NCBI RefSeq assembly: GCF_001556865.1
Contig: NZ_LSJY01000085.1
Span: forward strand, 1 to 64,000
Direction of reading: 5' to 3'
Source of the DNA: Sphingobium sp. CCH11-B1
GTDB taxonomy: Bacteria > Pseudomonadota > Alphaproteobacteria > Sphingomonadales > Sphingomonadaceae
Length of the DNA: 64,000 nucleotides
Shown: positions 45,561 to 54,084 of the stretch, piece by piece
Layout of the letters: each line of letters begins with the position of its first letter
Position numbering within the stretch: the stretch's first letter is position 1
Notes under the pieces: generated by a model
Databases searched by the model: none
What the model was told of the DNA's origin: nothing
What the model saw: only the letters and a program-made list of their open reading frames with translations
Made by a program: the position numbers and the translations under genes

Positions 45561-45827
45561 TTACTGCTTCTTCTCCACGGCGTCCTCGGCCTTGTCGCCC
45601 GCTTCGCGCGTGGCGTCCGCCTTGTTCTCCAGCGAGTCGGCGGCATTTTCCGCCGCGGCTTCGGCATTGCCGGTCAGGTTGTCGGCCATGGCTTCCATAT
45701 TGTCGGCCTGATTGTCGAGCGCGTCCGCCTTGTTCTCATAAGCGTTCTCGACCTTGTTCTCTTGCTTGGAATCGCAAGCGGCCAAGGTAACCATGCTGGC
45801 AAGGCCAAGGACAGCGACAAAGGTTTT
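45561..45827 (-). CDS. Small alanine/asparagine-rich lipoprotein
   Basis: An 88-residue protein with a signal peptide ending VTLAAC, Cys18 being the lipid-modified residue. The mature part is a run of about 70 residues in which Ala, Asn, Asp, Glu and Lys repeat with a period near seven (ENKADALDNQADNMEAMADN), so it should form a long charged helix, reminiscent of Lpp-like spacer proteins. The start is a GTG at 45827 with AGGAG eight bases upstream. Function unknown; a structural role at the envelope is inferred. Confidence 0.75.
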   Translation of the reverse strand, partial: KTFVAVLGLASMVTLAACDSKQENKVENAYENKADALDNQADNMEAMADNLTGNAEAAAENAADSLENKADATREAGDKAEDAVEKKQ

Positions 45828-45975
45828 CACGGCGATTTCTCCTGTTATGCCCCCTGGGGCTGACATCATTCGGCACCGGGTCCGGCCGGCGCCACGCCAC
45901 CCCGAACCCTGACGCCGATCAACCGGCCGAACACGCTATGGTTCCCGCCGCAAGCTCGTTTCGTCGCAAAAACGA

Positions 45976-46413
45976 TTATTTTTTCAACGAGTCGCGGATC
46001 TCCCGAAGCAGGACGATATCCTCCGGCGTCGGCGCGGGCGCGGCGGCCTCCGGTTCGGGTTTGTGCGTCAGCTTGTTCACCAGCTTCACCAGCATGAAGA
46101 TGATGAAGGCAAGGATCAGGAAGTTGACGAACACGGTAAGAAACTCGCCCCAGCCGAACATCGCAACGCCGGCCGCCTTTAGATCGGCGTAGCTGTCCGG
46201 GTTGCCCTTGAACCCGGCGGGTATCTCGCCCAGCCGCAGGAAATAGCCGGAAAAGTCAGCTCCACCGAAGATGAAACCGACCACCGGCATGATGAGATCG
46301 TCCGTCAACGACTTCGTGATCGTGGCGAACGCCCCACCGATGATGACGCCGACCGCGAGGTCCATCACGTTGCCGCGATTGATGAATGTCTTGAATTCGG
46401 AAACAAGCCCCAC
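45976..46413 (-). CDS. mscL: Large-conductance mechanosensitive channel
   Basis: A 145-residue inner-membrane channel that opens on osmotic downshock. It has the MscL start [24 protein letters not shown] (first helix), a periplasmic loop and a second helix ([16 protein letters not shown]), then the cytoplasmic helix with LLREIRDSL. Length and layout are typical. It is read divergently from lemA. Confidence 0.96.
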   Translation of the reverse strand: MGLVSEFKTFINRGNVMDLAVGVIIGGAFATITKSLTDDLIMPVVGFIFGGADFSGYFLRLGEIPAGFKGNPDSYADLKAAGVAMFGWGEFLTVFVNFLILAFIIFMLVKLVNKLTHKPEPEAAAPAPTPEDIVLLREIRDSLKK

Positions 46414-46514
46414 TGGACACCCTTTCGATAGCGAATGACAATCTTGAGGATGGCCCGTTGCGTCGCGAGGAGCAACGCCCTATTTCCATGGCGAAACAAA
46501 GCCGAGGATGTTCC

Positions 46515-47117
46515 ATGACGCGCCTGCGCCGCTTTTATGCCCTGCTTCTGCCCATCATGGGCGCGCTGTCCCTGTCCGCCTGTGGCATCAACAGCGTGCC
46601 TGCCGCCGAGGAAGAGGCGAAGGCCAAGTGGGCGGACGTCCAGGCGCAATATCAGCGTCGCGCGAACCTGACCGGCAACCTCGTCGCCACGGTGAAGGCT
46701 GCGGGCAAGCAGGAACAGGAAACGCTGACCCGCGTGACCGAAGCGCGGGCCAAGGCGACGTCCATCCAGATCAACGCGGAAGACCTGTCCGATCCCGCCA
46801 AGGTCGCCCAGTATCAGGCGGCGCAGGCGCAACTGAGCCAGGGGCTTGGCCGCCTGCTCGCCTCGGTCGAAGCCTATCCTGATCTCAAGACCAACGAGAA
46901 TTTCCTGCAGCTTCAGTCCCAGCTGGAGGGCACGGAAAATCGCATCGCCGTTGCGATCCGCGACTATAATGGCGCGGTGCAGGCCTATAATACCCGCATC
47001 CGCACTTTCCCCGACGCCATCGGTGCGAAGCTGATCCATGGCGCGAAGCCCATGGCGCCTTTCCAGGCGACCACGCCGGGCGCGGAAGAAGCGCCGAAGG
47101 TCGATTTCGGCAACTGA
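46515..47117 (+). CDS. lemA: LemA family protein with lipoprotein signal
   Basis: A 200-residue LemA-like protein. The N-terminal signal ends SLSAC, which makes a lipobox (Cys23). The rest is a long antiparallel helical bundle (AKWADVQAQYQRRANLTGNLV, then RDYNGAVQAYNTRIRTFP), the LemA hallmark. Start at 46515 is supported by GAGG seven bases upstream. TPM-domain genes follow by five bases, the usual partner. Role in the envelope is poorly defined. Confidence 0.87.
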   Translation: MTRLRRFYALLLPIMGALSLSACGINSVPAAEEEAKAKWADVQAQYQRRANLTGNLVATVKAAGKQEQETLTRVTEARAKATSIQINAEDLSDPAKVAQYQAAQAQLSQGLGRLLASVEAYPDLKTNENFLQLQSQLEGTENRIAVAIRDYNGAVQAYNTRIRTFPDAIGAKLIHGAKPMAPFQATTPGAEEAPKVDFGN

Positions 47118-47122
47118 TCTAG

Positions 47123-47923
47123 GTGCTCCGCCGCCTCCTTCTTGTCTTCCTGCTGCTGGCAATCGCGCCGGCGGCCTGGGCGCAGAGCTTTCCCAAGTTC
47201 GACGACAGCGGCGTTGTGGACGCGGCAAACCTGCTCGACCCCGCTCAGGAACAGGCGCTCAGCCAGAAGCTGATCGCCCAGAAAAAGGCAAGCGGCCGGT
47301 CGCTGGTCGTGGCGACCATTGCTGATCTTCAGGGTTATGACATCGCCGATTATGGTTATCGGCTGGGGCGTGCCTGGGGTATTGGCGACAAGCAGGATCA
47401 GGGGGCATTGCTGATCGTCGCCCCGACGGAACGCAAGATCCGCATCGAGGTCGGCTATGGCCTCGAAGGCATATTGACCGACGCGCTCTCTTCCCAAATC
47501 GTCCGCAACGACATAGCCCCCCGATTCAAGGCCGGCGACATGGTGGGCGGCATCAACGCCGGCGTGGACGCGATCACCAGCCTCCTCGCCTTGCCGCCGG
47601 ACGAGGCCCGCCAGCGCGCCGCGCAGGCGGAGCGGGACGCCCGGCAGGACAACGGCGGCGGAGGGGGCGTCCTGGTTTTCTGGATCATCCTGTTCGTCGT
47701 CTTCTTCGTTGCCCTGCCGCTCCTTTCCCGCGCGCGCGGCGGTCGCCGCTATCGCGGCGGCGGCGGCGTGCCGCCGATCATCATCTGGGGTCCGGGTACC
47801 GGATCCGGCTGGGGCTCAGGCGGCGGCGGATGGGGCGGCGGCGATAGTGGATCGGGCTGGAGCGGCGGCGGCTTTTCAGGCGGCGGCAGCTTCGGCGGCG
47901 GCGGCGCTTCGGGGGACTGGTGA
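47123..47923 (+). CDS. TPM domain protein, YgcG-like, with Gly-rich C-terminus
   Basis: A 266-residue membrane protein. A signal peptide (1-20, ending AWAQ) precedes a TPM_phosphatase domain (about 24-150: DDSGVVDAANLLDP, VEVGYGLEGILTD). A transmembrane helix is at about 177-197, and the tail is very rich in Gly, Ser and Trp (GGGGWGGGDSG and similar). The start is a GTG five bases after the lemA stop. This is the classic lemA-ygcG pair. The TPM fold was first named from photosystem II repair, function in bacteria unclear. Confidence 0.87.
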   Translation: MLRRLLLVFLLLAIAPAAWAQSFPKFDDSGVVDAANLLDPAQEQALSQKLIAQKKASGRSLVVATIADLQGYDIADYGYRLGRAWGIGDKQDQGALLIVAPTERKIRIEVGYGLEGILTDALSSQIVRNDIAPRFKAGDMVGGINAGVDAITSLLALPPDEARQRAAQAERDARQDNGGGGGVLVFWIILFVVFFVALPLLSRARGGRRYRGGGGVPPIIIWGPGTGSGWGSGGGGWGGGDSGSGWSGGGFSGGGSFGGGGASGDW

Positions 47924-48600
47924 TGGATTTGCGCCTGACCCCGGCCGACCGCGAACTCGTGACCGCCGCCGTGACTGAGGCTGAGGCGACAACCTCGGGC
48001 GAGATCGTCACTATCGTCGCGCGTCGGTCCGACAGCTATCATGACGTGGGCCTCAGCTGGGCGGCAGCCGCGGTTTTCGTCGCCCTCGCGCTGACGGCCG
48101 CCTTCCCGGCGCATCTGCGCGCCTTTCTCTCCATGTTGCTGCTGGACTGGGACCACGAGCTTGCCGACTGGAAGCTGCTCACCGGATTGCTGGGCTTGCT
48201 CATCCTAAAATTCCTGGTCGTGCGCTATCTGCTGGCCATCATGCCCCTGCGCATGCTGACGACCCCCCGCGCCACCAAGGCGCGCCGGGTGCGACGCCGC
48301 GCCATCCTGCTGTTCCGCACCGCGGCCGAAGCGCGGACGCGCGGGCGCACCGGTGTCCTCCTCTATCTGTCTCTGGACGAACATCGGGCCGAGATCGTGG
48401 CCGACCGCGCAATCAACGAGAAGGTCACGCCGGAAATCTGGGGCGACGCGATGGCGGCCTTGATCCAGGCGATCCGCGCCGGTCAGCCGGGCGCTGGCCT
48501 GGCGGAAGCAGTTCGCCAGATCGGCGCGGTGCTCGCGCGGCACTTTCCGCGGGAAGAAGACGACATCAACGAACTGCCCGACAGGTTGATTGAACTATGA
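47923..48600 (+). CDS. TPM domain membrane protein
   Basis: A 225-residue protein. A TPM-like N-terminus (LTPADRELVTAAVTEAEATTSGEI) is followed by two membrane helices (about 50-75 and 90-112), then a basic loop and the rest of the domain with LLYLSLDEHRAEIVAD. Its ATG at 47923 overlaps the stop of the previous gene (TGATG); a GTG one codon earlier is also possible. It ends in the start of the Nudix gene (ATGA). Together with lemA and the YgcG-like gene it makes a three-gene envelope operon. Confidence 0.82.
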   Translation: MDLRLTPADRELVTAAVTEAEATTSGEIVTIVARRSDSYHDVGLSWAAAAVFVALALTAAFPAHLRAFLSMLLLDWDHELADWKLLTGLLGLLILKFLVVRYLLAIMPLRMLTTPRATKARRVRRRAILLFRTAAEARTRGRTGVLLYLSLDEHRAEIVADRAINEKVTPEIWGDAMAALIQAIRAGQPGAGLAEAVRQIGAVLARHFPREEDDINELPDRLIEL

Positions 48601-49145
48601 GCGACCCGGATCACGAATCCCCGGAACAGGTGATGTGGACGGGGCGGTTCATCACCGCGAAAACGCGCGGAAAGTGGGAATATGTCTCCCGCGCGCGGGG
48701 CATCCAGGCTGCCGTCATTCTTGCGATCGACGAGGCTGCCGACGGTCGCCATATCCTGCTGGTCGATCAATATCGCGTGCCGCTGGGCCGGCGCTGCATC
48801 GAATTGCCCGCCGGACTTGTCGGGGATGAGGAGGAAGGGGAGGACGCCACCCTTGCCGCCGCCCGCGAGCTGGAGGAAGAGACGGGCTATCGCCCGGCCC
48901 GCCTTGAACCGCTGGGGCAATTTTGGAGCTCGCCCGGCATGGTGTCGGAGAGCTTCTCCCTGTTCCGTGCGCATGGCCTTCAAAAGACGGGAGCCGGCGG
49001 CGGCGTGGACAATGAGGATATTCGAGTCCATCGCGTCAAACTGGATGACCTGCCCTACAGGATCGCGGCGTGGCGCGCAAAGGGTTACGCGATGGACGTC
49101 AAACTGCTCCTGCTGCTCGGCGCGGGCATGATGGCACCTGCCTGA
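48597..49145 (+). CDS. Nudix hydrolase, ADP-sugar pyrophosphatase type
   Basis: A 182-residue Nudix protein. The Nudix box lies at about 73-98 (GLVGDEEEGED, then AARELEEETGY), with the catalytic RELEEETG intact. Preceding blocks DQYRVPLGRRCIELPAG and following GQFWSSPGMVSE resemble ADP-ribose pyrophosphatases. Cytoplasmic housekeeping of nucleotide sugars is likely. It overlaps the TPM gene by four bases. Confidence 0.86.
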   Translation: MSDPDHESPEQVMWTGRFITAKTRGKWEYVSRARGIQAAVILAIDEAADGRHILLVDQYRVPLGRRCIELPAGLVGDEEEGEDATLAAARELEEETGYRPARLEPLGQFWSSPGMVSESFSLFRAHGLQKTGAGGGVDNEDIRVHRVKLDDLPYRIAAWRAKGYAMDVKLLLLLGAGMMAPA

Positions 49146-49150
49146 TCCCG

Positions 49151-49609
49151 TCACGCCATCCGATACCAACCCGCCACTCGATCCAGCGCCAGCGTCAACA
49201 CCAACTTGCCCGCCCGGCTGGGCCAGCCCAGCGCTTTTTCCGCCGCCGCGAGCCCCTCTCCGGCGCAGGCGACCCGCCACAATATGTCGGAAAGGCCCGG
49301 CCCCGCAGCCGCGATCGCTCCGTCGAACCGCTCCCGCGCGGCGATTTGGCCCAGCGTCGGGTCCGGCCGGCGTCCCGGCCCGCGTCGCCCGCCGTCGCGC
49401 GGCCCGGCATCCCAGCGCATCGTGACCCGCGCGCCAAGGCCCGCCCGCTCCCAATCCTGCCGCAACATGTCGCCAGCGGCGAAGTGGCGATCGCTAAGCA
49501 GGCCCCGTGCATGCAACCAGCCCAGCGAAGATTCCCCCATATTCACCAGCACTTTTTGCCACTGCCCGTCCGGGCCTTCGATCATCTGCTCCATATGGGT
49601 TGTCCGCAT
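49151..49609 (-). CDS. DUF6456-like protein
   Basis: A 152-residue protein resembling the DUF6456 domain of alphaproteobacteria: ESSLGWLHARG, DRHFAAGDMLRQDWERAGL, MRWDAGPRDGG and the C-terminal LKLTLALDRVA-like block (here GKLVLTLALDRVAGWY). Members are basic proteins, possibly nucleic acid binding. The start at 49609 has AAGG six bases upstream. It converges with the Nudix gene and is divergent from the XRE regulator. Confidence 0.7.
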   Translation of the reverse strand: MRTTHMEQMIEGPDGQWQKVLVNMGESSLGWLHARGLLSDRHFAAGDMLRQDWERAGLGARVTMRWDAGPRDGGRRGPGRRPDPTLGQIAARERFDGAIAAAGPGLSDILWRVACAGEGLAAAEKALGWPSRAGKLVLTLALDRVAGWYRMA

Positions 49610-49673
49610 CGGTTACCTTTCGTCGCCATGGTCGCGCCCTCTTGCCATGGCGGATAAATTGTAGGAAAGACTA

Positions 49674-49686
49674 AACCAAATAGGTT
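49674..49686. promoter_or_regulatory. Possible operator upstream of the XRE regulator
   Basis: Inverted repeat AACC-AAATA-GGTT lying 15 bases before the GTG start of the XRE-type gene, in the 91-base divergent spacer. Its position, over the expected start of transcription, would suit self-control by the regulator. It is a short repeat and could be chance. Confidence 0.3.
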
Positions 49687-49700
49687 ATGGACGACATATT

Positions 49701-50264
49701 GTGATCACCCGCATCCGTGACGTGCGAAAGGCCAAGGGGCTGACATTGGAGCAGGTCGGAGCGCTGTGCGATCCGCCTACCACCGCGCAAACGATCGGCC
49801 GGCTGGAAACCGGAACGCGCACCGTATCGATCAAATGGCTGAACCGCATCGCCCAGGCGCTTGACGTCACTACCGCGGAACTGGTCGCGTTGCCGGGCCA
49901 GGCGGATGTGCCTATCGCCGCCTTGCTTGGCCCGGACGGCGTCCGCGCGCCCACCCGCCAGCTTGCCTTCCCCGCACCGGTGGGATCGGAAGGCATGGTT
50001 GGCGTACATGTCAGCGCCAGCATCGGCGACTATCGCAGCGGCGACGCCATCTGGTGCCGCCGCGTCGCGCCGCCGGAGTTTTCGGCCGCCCTCAATCGCG
50101 ATCTGCTCGTGCCGCGTCCGGCCGGGCGCTTCCTCTTCGGACGGCTTATCGGGCGGGAAGGCGACCGGCTTCAAATCCTTCCGCTTGGGCCGGGCACACG
50201 CCAGCTTGTACTCACCGATCCGCCATGGGCCGCTGTGGCGGTGCAACTGGTCCGACGCCTCTAG
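49701..50264 (+). CDS. XRE-family transcriptional regulator
   Basis: A 187-residue regulator. Residues 1-60 form a Cro/CI helix-turn-helix (IRDVRKAKGLTLEQVGALC, QTIGRLETGTRT, WLNRIAQALDV). The C-terminal part (about 85-180) has the pattern of a peptidase S24/LexA-like beta domain (GDAIWCRRV, LIGREGDRLQILPLG) but no obvious Ser-Lys dyad. The start is a GTG at 49701. An inverted repeat precedes it. Targets may include itself or the glycosyltransferase gene downstream. Confidence 0.82.
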   Translation: MITRIRDVRKAKGLTLEQVGALCDPPTTAQTIGRLETGTRTVSIKWLNRIAQALDVTTAELVALPGQADVPIAALLGPDGVRAPTRQLAFPAPVGSEGMVGVHVSASIGDYRSGDAIWCRRVAPPEFSAALNRDLLVPRPAGRFLFGRLIGREGDRLQILPLGPGTRQLVLTDPPWAAVAVQLVRRL

Positions 50265-50266
50265 TC

Positions 50267-50296
50267 AAGATGGTTGACCCATCTTAACCATCTTTT
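50267..50296 (+). promoter_or_regulatory. Alternative hairpins in front of the glycosyltransferase gene
   Basis: AAGATGGTT (50267-50275) can pair with AACCATCTT (50286-50294), or its AAGATGG part with the nearer CCATCTT (50279-50285). Two T follow the longer stem. It starts two bases after the XRE stop and ends 27 bases before the glycosyltransferase ATG. It may be a weak terminator of the regulator gene, a regulator-binding site or an attenuator. Confidence 0.4.
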
Positions 50297-50323
50297 AGAC
50301 GCTGCGCAGTCAAAAGAGACGCC

Positions 50324-51496
50324 ATGACGATCAACGTCCTCACCCTCTCGACCCTCTTTCCCGATATGAGCCGGCCCAATTTCGGCGTGTTCGTGGAACG
50401 GCAGGCGCGCGAACTGGCCAGCCGGCCGGAAGCGGACGTGACCGTGATCGCCCCTGTCGGCCTCCCACCCTGGCCCCTGTCGCTTGCCGGCCGCTACGCT
50501 CCGCTCCGCGCCCTGCCCCGCAAGGAGCGCTGGCGCGAACTGACCGTCTACCGCCCCACTTTCCGGATCATCCCCAAATTTGGCGGCCGCACCAATGTCG
50601 CGGCCATGACCCAGGCGATCCTTCCGTTGGCGAAGCGCCTTCATGCGGAAAAGCCGTTCGACGTCATCGATGCCAGTTTCTTCTACCCCGACGGCCCGGT
50701 CGCGCAACGCCTGTCGCAGGCGCTCGGCATCCCCTATTCAGTCAAGGCGCGCGGCGCAGATATCCATTATTGGGGCACACGCAAATCCACCCGAAAGCTG
50801 GTGCGGCGCGCGGCAGAAGGCGCGGCGGGCCTGCTTGCCGTGTCGGAAGCGATGCGCCGGTCCATGGCGCGCATGGGCATCGATGCGGAGAAGATCCGCG
50901 TCCACTATACCGGGGTCGATCTCGACAGGTTCGATCTTGCCGATCGCGAAGCGGCCAAGGCGGCGCTGGGCTTTTCCGGCCCAGTCGTGCTGTGCGTCGG
51001 CGCGCTCATCCCGCGCAAGGGGCAGGATTTGCTGGTACGCGCGCTGCCCGATCTGCCCGACGTCACGCTGTTGCTGGCAGGACAGGGGGCCTATCGCCGG
51101 ACGCTCGAAAGCCTGGCGCAGGATCTGGGAGTCGAGCGGCGGATCGGCTTCCTGGGCTCCGTCCCCCATCACAAGCTGCCGCGCATCTTCGCGGCTGCCG
51201 ACGTCATGTCCTTGCCGTCAGAATCGGAAGGTTTGGCAAATGCATGGGTCGAAGCGCTTGCCTGCGGTACGCCTCTGGTCATCACCGATGTCGGCGGCGC
51301 GCGTGAACTGATGGACCGGCCCGCAGCGGGCAGGATCGTCGAGCGCACGCCCGAGGCCATTGCCGCCGCCATCCATGCTACGCTCGCCGATCCGCCGGAC
51401 CGGCACGCGGTGCGCGAAACCGCGCTTCGCTTCACCTGGTCCGCCAATGGCGATGCCCTGCTCGCCCATCTTCAAGGCATCGCGGCGTCCCGCTGA
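50324..51496 (+). CDS. Glycosyltransferase family 4
   Basis: A 390-residue GT-B enzyme. The N-terminal domain begins TLSTLFPDMSRPNFGVFVERQA. The C-terminal GT4 domain has VLCVGALIPRKGQDLLVRAL, the loop LPSESEGLANAWVEALACGTP with the catalytic Glu pair (EGLANAWVE) and a short amphipathic end. It should transfer a sugar to a lipid or polysaccharide acceptor at the cytoplasmic side. Its last 25 bases overlap the 3' end of the NasA-like gene on the other strand. The polysaccharide genes at 55.5-59.8 kb are possible partners. Confidence 0.9.
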   Translation: MTINVLTLSTLFPDMSRPNFGVFVERQARELASRPEADVTVIAPVGLPPWPLSLAGRYAPLRALPRKERWRELTVYRPTFRIIPKFGGRTNVAAMTQAILPLAKRLHAEKPFDVIDASFFYPDGPVAQRLSQALGIPYSVKARGADIHYWGTRKSTRKLVRRAAEGAAGLLAVSEAMRRSMARMGIDAEKIRVHYTGVDLDRFDLADREAAKAALGFSGPVVLCVGALIPRKGQDLLVRALPDLPDVTLLLAGQGAYRRTLESLAQDLGVERRIGFLGSVPHHKLPRIFAAADVMSLPSESEGLANAWVEALACGTPLVITDVGGARELMDRPAAGRIVERTPEAIAAAIHATLADPPDRHAVRETALRFTWSANGDALLAHLQGIAASR

Positions 51497-53130
51497 AGCG
51501 GAAGCAGGCGCGCACGCCCGTCGGGCGTCGGAAAACGACCATCCCGAAATGGCACCTCGCCCCAGCGCCATGGCGTCAATTCGTCATAGGCCGGGTTGGA
51601 GATCGACGCATGCCGCCGCAGGTTGAACAGCCGGCCGCCGTCATTGCAATAGGCGGTCAGCCGCGCATGCTCCCGATAGATGTCTGCCGGTCGCTCATAA
51701 TGAAACGCATCGCCCCACCCCATGGCCTGCGCGACCTTGGTCAGCGCCCACCAGTCCGGCCTCGCCTCGCCGGCCAAGTCCAGCAGCCGGCGATGCCGGC
51801 TGATCAACCGGTCCGCGCTGGTCAGTGTTCCGTCCTTCTCCGTCCATACCGGAGCCGGCAGCAGGACGGACCAGCCGGATTCTTCCGCTTCGGCCATGCT
51901 GCTCGTCGACCGAATGCTGAGGGGGACGGCACGGCGCATGGCGTCCAGCCAGGCTCGGTCGGCCGTGTCGCTGCCGATGCTCCACAACGCTTTTATCCGT
52001 CCAGCCTCGGCGGCGGCCAGCAACGCCGCGCCTGAAAGGCCTGGTTGCTGCGCCAAGGAGCGCGCGCCCCAGAAGCGGGCAACCACCGTCGCTGCGGAAA
52101 AGGGAAGATGCGCCGCCAATTGCCCGGCAAGACAACCGGTTTCGCGGATACTCATGCTGTCGGGCCGCGCAGCGCACGGATAGGGCACCGCGCCCGGCCT
52201 CCCGATCCGTCCGGTCGCCAGATGAAGGTCGATGACCGCCGCAGCCAGTTCTGCATCGTCATCCCCATATATCGTCACGGTTTCGGACTGCCCAGCCCAG
52301 GCTTCGTAAAAGCCACGCACCTCCGCGGCGGCAAGCCCGCAATCCCGGGCGACCGACCAAAGGTCATGACCAGCGCGCAGCCTGGCCCAATAATCGTCGG
52401 GCACCACGAAACCGGAACCGGAACCGGAACCGGAACCGGAACCGGAACCGTGAACGCCCGTGTCATGGCAATGCAACAGCAATCCCGCGATGAGGCGATG
52501 CGCCCTGCCCGGCGCCACCTTCAGGCGGAAATCGCAAGGCAGGTCGCCCTTCTCGCCATCATCCGCGATAACGGCCAACACCGCCCCCCGCTCGCGTGCG
52601 GCCAGCACCCGCTGGGTCAGGATGGGGTGGCGATCGGCAAGACGATCGCCAATCATCAGGATTAGCCGGGCCTGATCGATATCTTCGGCCGCGGCCGGCG
52701 CCACATCCTCGCCATAGGCTGCCGCCTGCAGGGCGGCGGCCGTCTCCGCGCCCGGCACATGGATGTGAGCGGACCCGACAAAGCCCTTCATAAGCTTGTT
52801 GGCGACATAAAGATCTTCGGTCAGCAACCCGCCGCCAACATGCAGCGCCACGGCCCCTGCCCCATATCGCGCGATCGCGGTCGACAGGCGTTGCGCCACC
52901 TGCGCTACCGCCCTATCCCACTTCTGCCGCCGCCCATCGACGATAGGATGTGAGAGGCGACCCGCCGGATCGGCCTCATCTTGCAGCCGTTGGGCGCGGG
53001 CGCACAATCGCCCGCCATTGGCAGGGTGCATCTTATCGCCTTCGACGATCAGCGAACGCCCGTCTCCCGTCACGCAGCGGACGCCGCAGCCCACACTGCA
53101 CCCGCCGCACTGGCTTCTGACGATGGCCAT
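51472..53130 (-). CDS. NasA-like molybdopterin oxidoreductase, degenerate and C-terminally short
   Basis: A 552-residue protein related to assimilatory nitrate reductase (NasA/NarB). The [4Fe-4S] ligands are present (Cys8, Cys11, Cys15 and Cys43 in HPANGGRLCARA), and many NasA blocks remain (GEARPDWWALTKVAQAMG, PTPDGRARLLPL). The Mo-ligand Cys expected in an RLCMSSAV-like block is absent; the aligned stretch at 127-134 reads GAETAAAL. The protein stops where the C-terminal molybdopterin-binding domain should begin, while NasA is 700-900 residues. A (GS)6G linker lies at 228-240. The start at 53130 is the ATG just before the cysteines. It is divergent from modABC. Nitrate reduction is doubtful. 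Confidence 0.8.
   Translation of the reverse strand: MAIVRSQCGGCSVGCGVRCVTGDGRSLIVEGDKMHPANGGRLCARAQRLQDEADPAGRLSHPIVDGRRQKWDRAVAQVAQRLSTAIARYGAGAVALHVGGGLLTEDLYVANKLMKGFVGSAHIHVPGAETAAALQAAAYGEDVAPAAAEDIDQARLILMIGDRLADRHPILTQRVLAARERGAVLAVIADDGEKGDLPCDFRLKVAPGRAHRLIAGLLLHCHDTGVHGSGSGSGSGSGSGFVVPDDYWARLRAGHDLWSVARDCGLAAAEVRGFYEAWAGQSETVTIYGDDDAELAAAVIDLHLATGRIGRPGAVPYPCAARPDSMSIRETGCLAGQLAAHLPFSAATVVARFWGARSLAQQPGLSGAALLAAAEAGRIKALWSIGSDTADRAWLDAMRRAVPLSIRSTSSMAEAEESGWSVLLPAPVWTEKDGTLTSADRLISRHRRLLDLAGEARPDWWALTKVAQAMGWGDAFHYERPADIYREHARLTAYCNDGGRLFNLRRHASISNPAYDELTPWRWGEVPFRDGRFPTPDGRARLLPLQRDAAMP
52410..52450. repeat. Hexanucleotide tandem repeat inside the NasA-like gene
   Basis: AACCGG repeated 6.8 times without error. 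On the coding strand it gives alternating Gly and Ser codons (GGT TCC), residues 228-240. Because the unit is six bases, slippage would change linker length without shifting the frame. Confidence 0.9.
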
Positions 53131-53245
53131 TTCAGGAAGAGAGAGGTTGCGGTTGGCGCATGCCGATCCCCTATCGCAGCGAAACGGAAGGCGAAAGCGC
53201 CACAATCCCCTTGTCACCCTGGGGGCGTCCCGGCACACAAGCGGC

Positions 53246-54013
53246 ATGATCGCCTTTTTTCGCCTGCTTGCAACCTGCCTGTTGCTGTCCATGTCGCTGT
53301 CTCACGCCATCGCGCAGACGCGTGGCCCGGTCGTGCTGGCGGCCGCGAGCATGCAGGAGGCGATGACCAGCGCAGCCAACGCCTGGGCCGCGCGAGGCCA
53401 TCCGCGCCCGGTCCTGTCTTTTGCCGCCTCCTCGGCATTGGCGCGCCAGATCAGGGCTGGTGCCCCGGCCGACCTCTTCGTCAGCGCCGATGAAGATTGG
53501 ATGGACGATGTCGAGAAGGCAGGTCGGCTGGTGCGGGGCAGCCGGGCCGACCTGGCCGCCAATCGTCTGGTGCTCATCGCGCCGAGAGCGAGACCTGCGC
53601 GGTTACGGATCGTAACCGGCATGCCGATCGGCAAGGCGCTCGGTACGGGCCGGCTTGCTCTGGCCGATCCGGACGCAGTGCCCGCCGGCAAATATGGAAA
53701 AGCGGCACTGATCGCGCTTGGCGTCTGGCCTGAAGTCGCAGACAGGCTGGTCCGTGCCGCCAACGTCCGCGCCGCGCTGGTCTTCGTTGAACGGGGCGAA
53801 GCGCCGCTTGGCATCGTCTATGCGACGGACGCGCGGGCAAGCCGCGACGTGGTGGTCGTGGGGGTCTTCCGATCGTCCACCCATGCGCCGATCCGCTACC
53901 CCGTCGCCCGCGTCAAGGCCGGGCGGCACAAGGACGCAGACGGCTTCCGCAGCTTCCTGCTTTCGCCGTCCGGCAAAGCCATTTTCGCCCGCTACGGCTT
54001 CGCGAGCCGTTAG
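53246..54013 (+). CDS. modA: Molybdate ABC transporter, periplasmic binding protein
   Basis: A 255-residue binding protein. The signal peptide is 1-23 (ending HAIAQ). The mature start VVLAAASMQEAM and SFAASSALARQIRAGAPADLFVSADEDWMD are typical of ModA, with serines that hold the oxyanion. GKYGKAALIALG and GIVYATDARA follow. It captures molybdate for modBC. It is read divergently from the NasA-like gene, with a 115-base spacer; ModE-like control could act there, but no site was recognised. Confidence 0.93.
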   Translation: MIAFFRLLATCLLLSMSLSHAIAQTRGPVVLAAASMQEAMTSAANAWAARGHPRPVLSFAASSALARQIRAGAPADLFVSADEDWMDDVEKAGRLVRGSRADLAANRLVLIAPRARPARLRIVTGMPIGKALGTGRLALADPDAVPAGKYGKAALIALGVWPEVADRLVRAANVRAALVFVERGEAPLGIVYATDARASRDVVVVGVFRSSTHAPIRYPVARVKAGRHKDADGFRSFLLSPSGKAIFARYGFASR

Positions 54014-54084
54014 AGCAATGCACAAAACCCTTTCCCCTTCCCGTCGTCTCGTGCCTCTTTGCGACCAGCCAGGGTGAACCGATC

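Noticed and set aside
49674..49686. Phage remnant near the XRE regulator
   Set aside because: Neighbouring genes are ordinary chromosomal genes with normal GC, and no integrase, repeat pair or phage protein is present.
52410..52450. CRISPR-like array
   Set aside because: The repeat unit is six bases with no spacers and is in frame inside a gene; it is a microsatellite.
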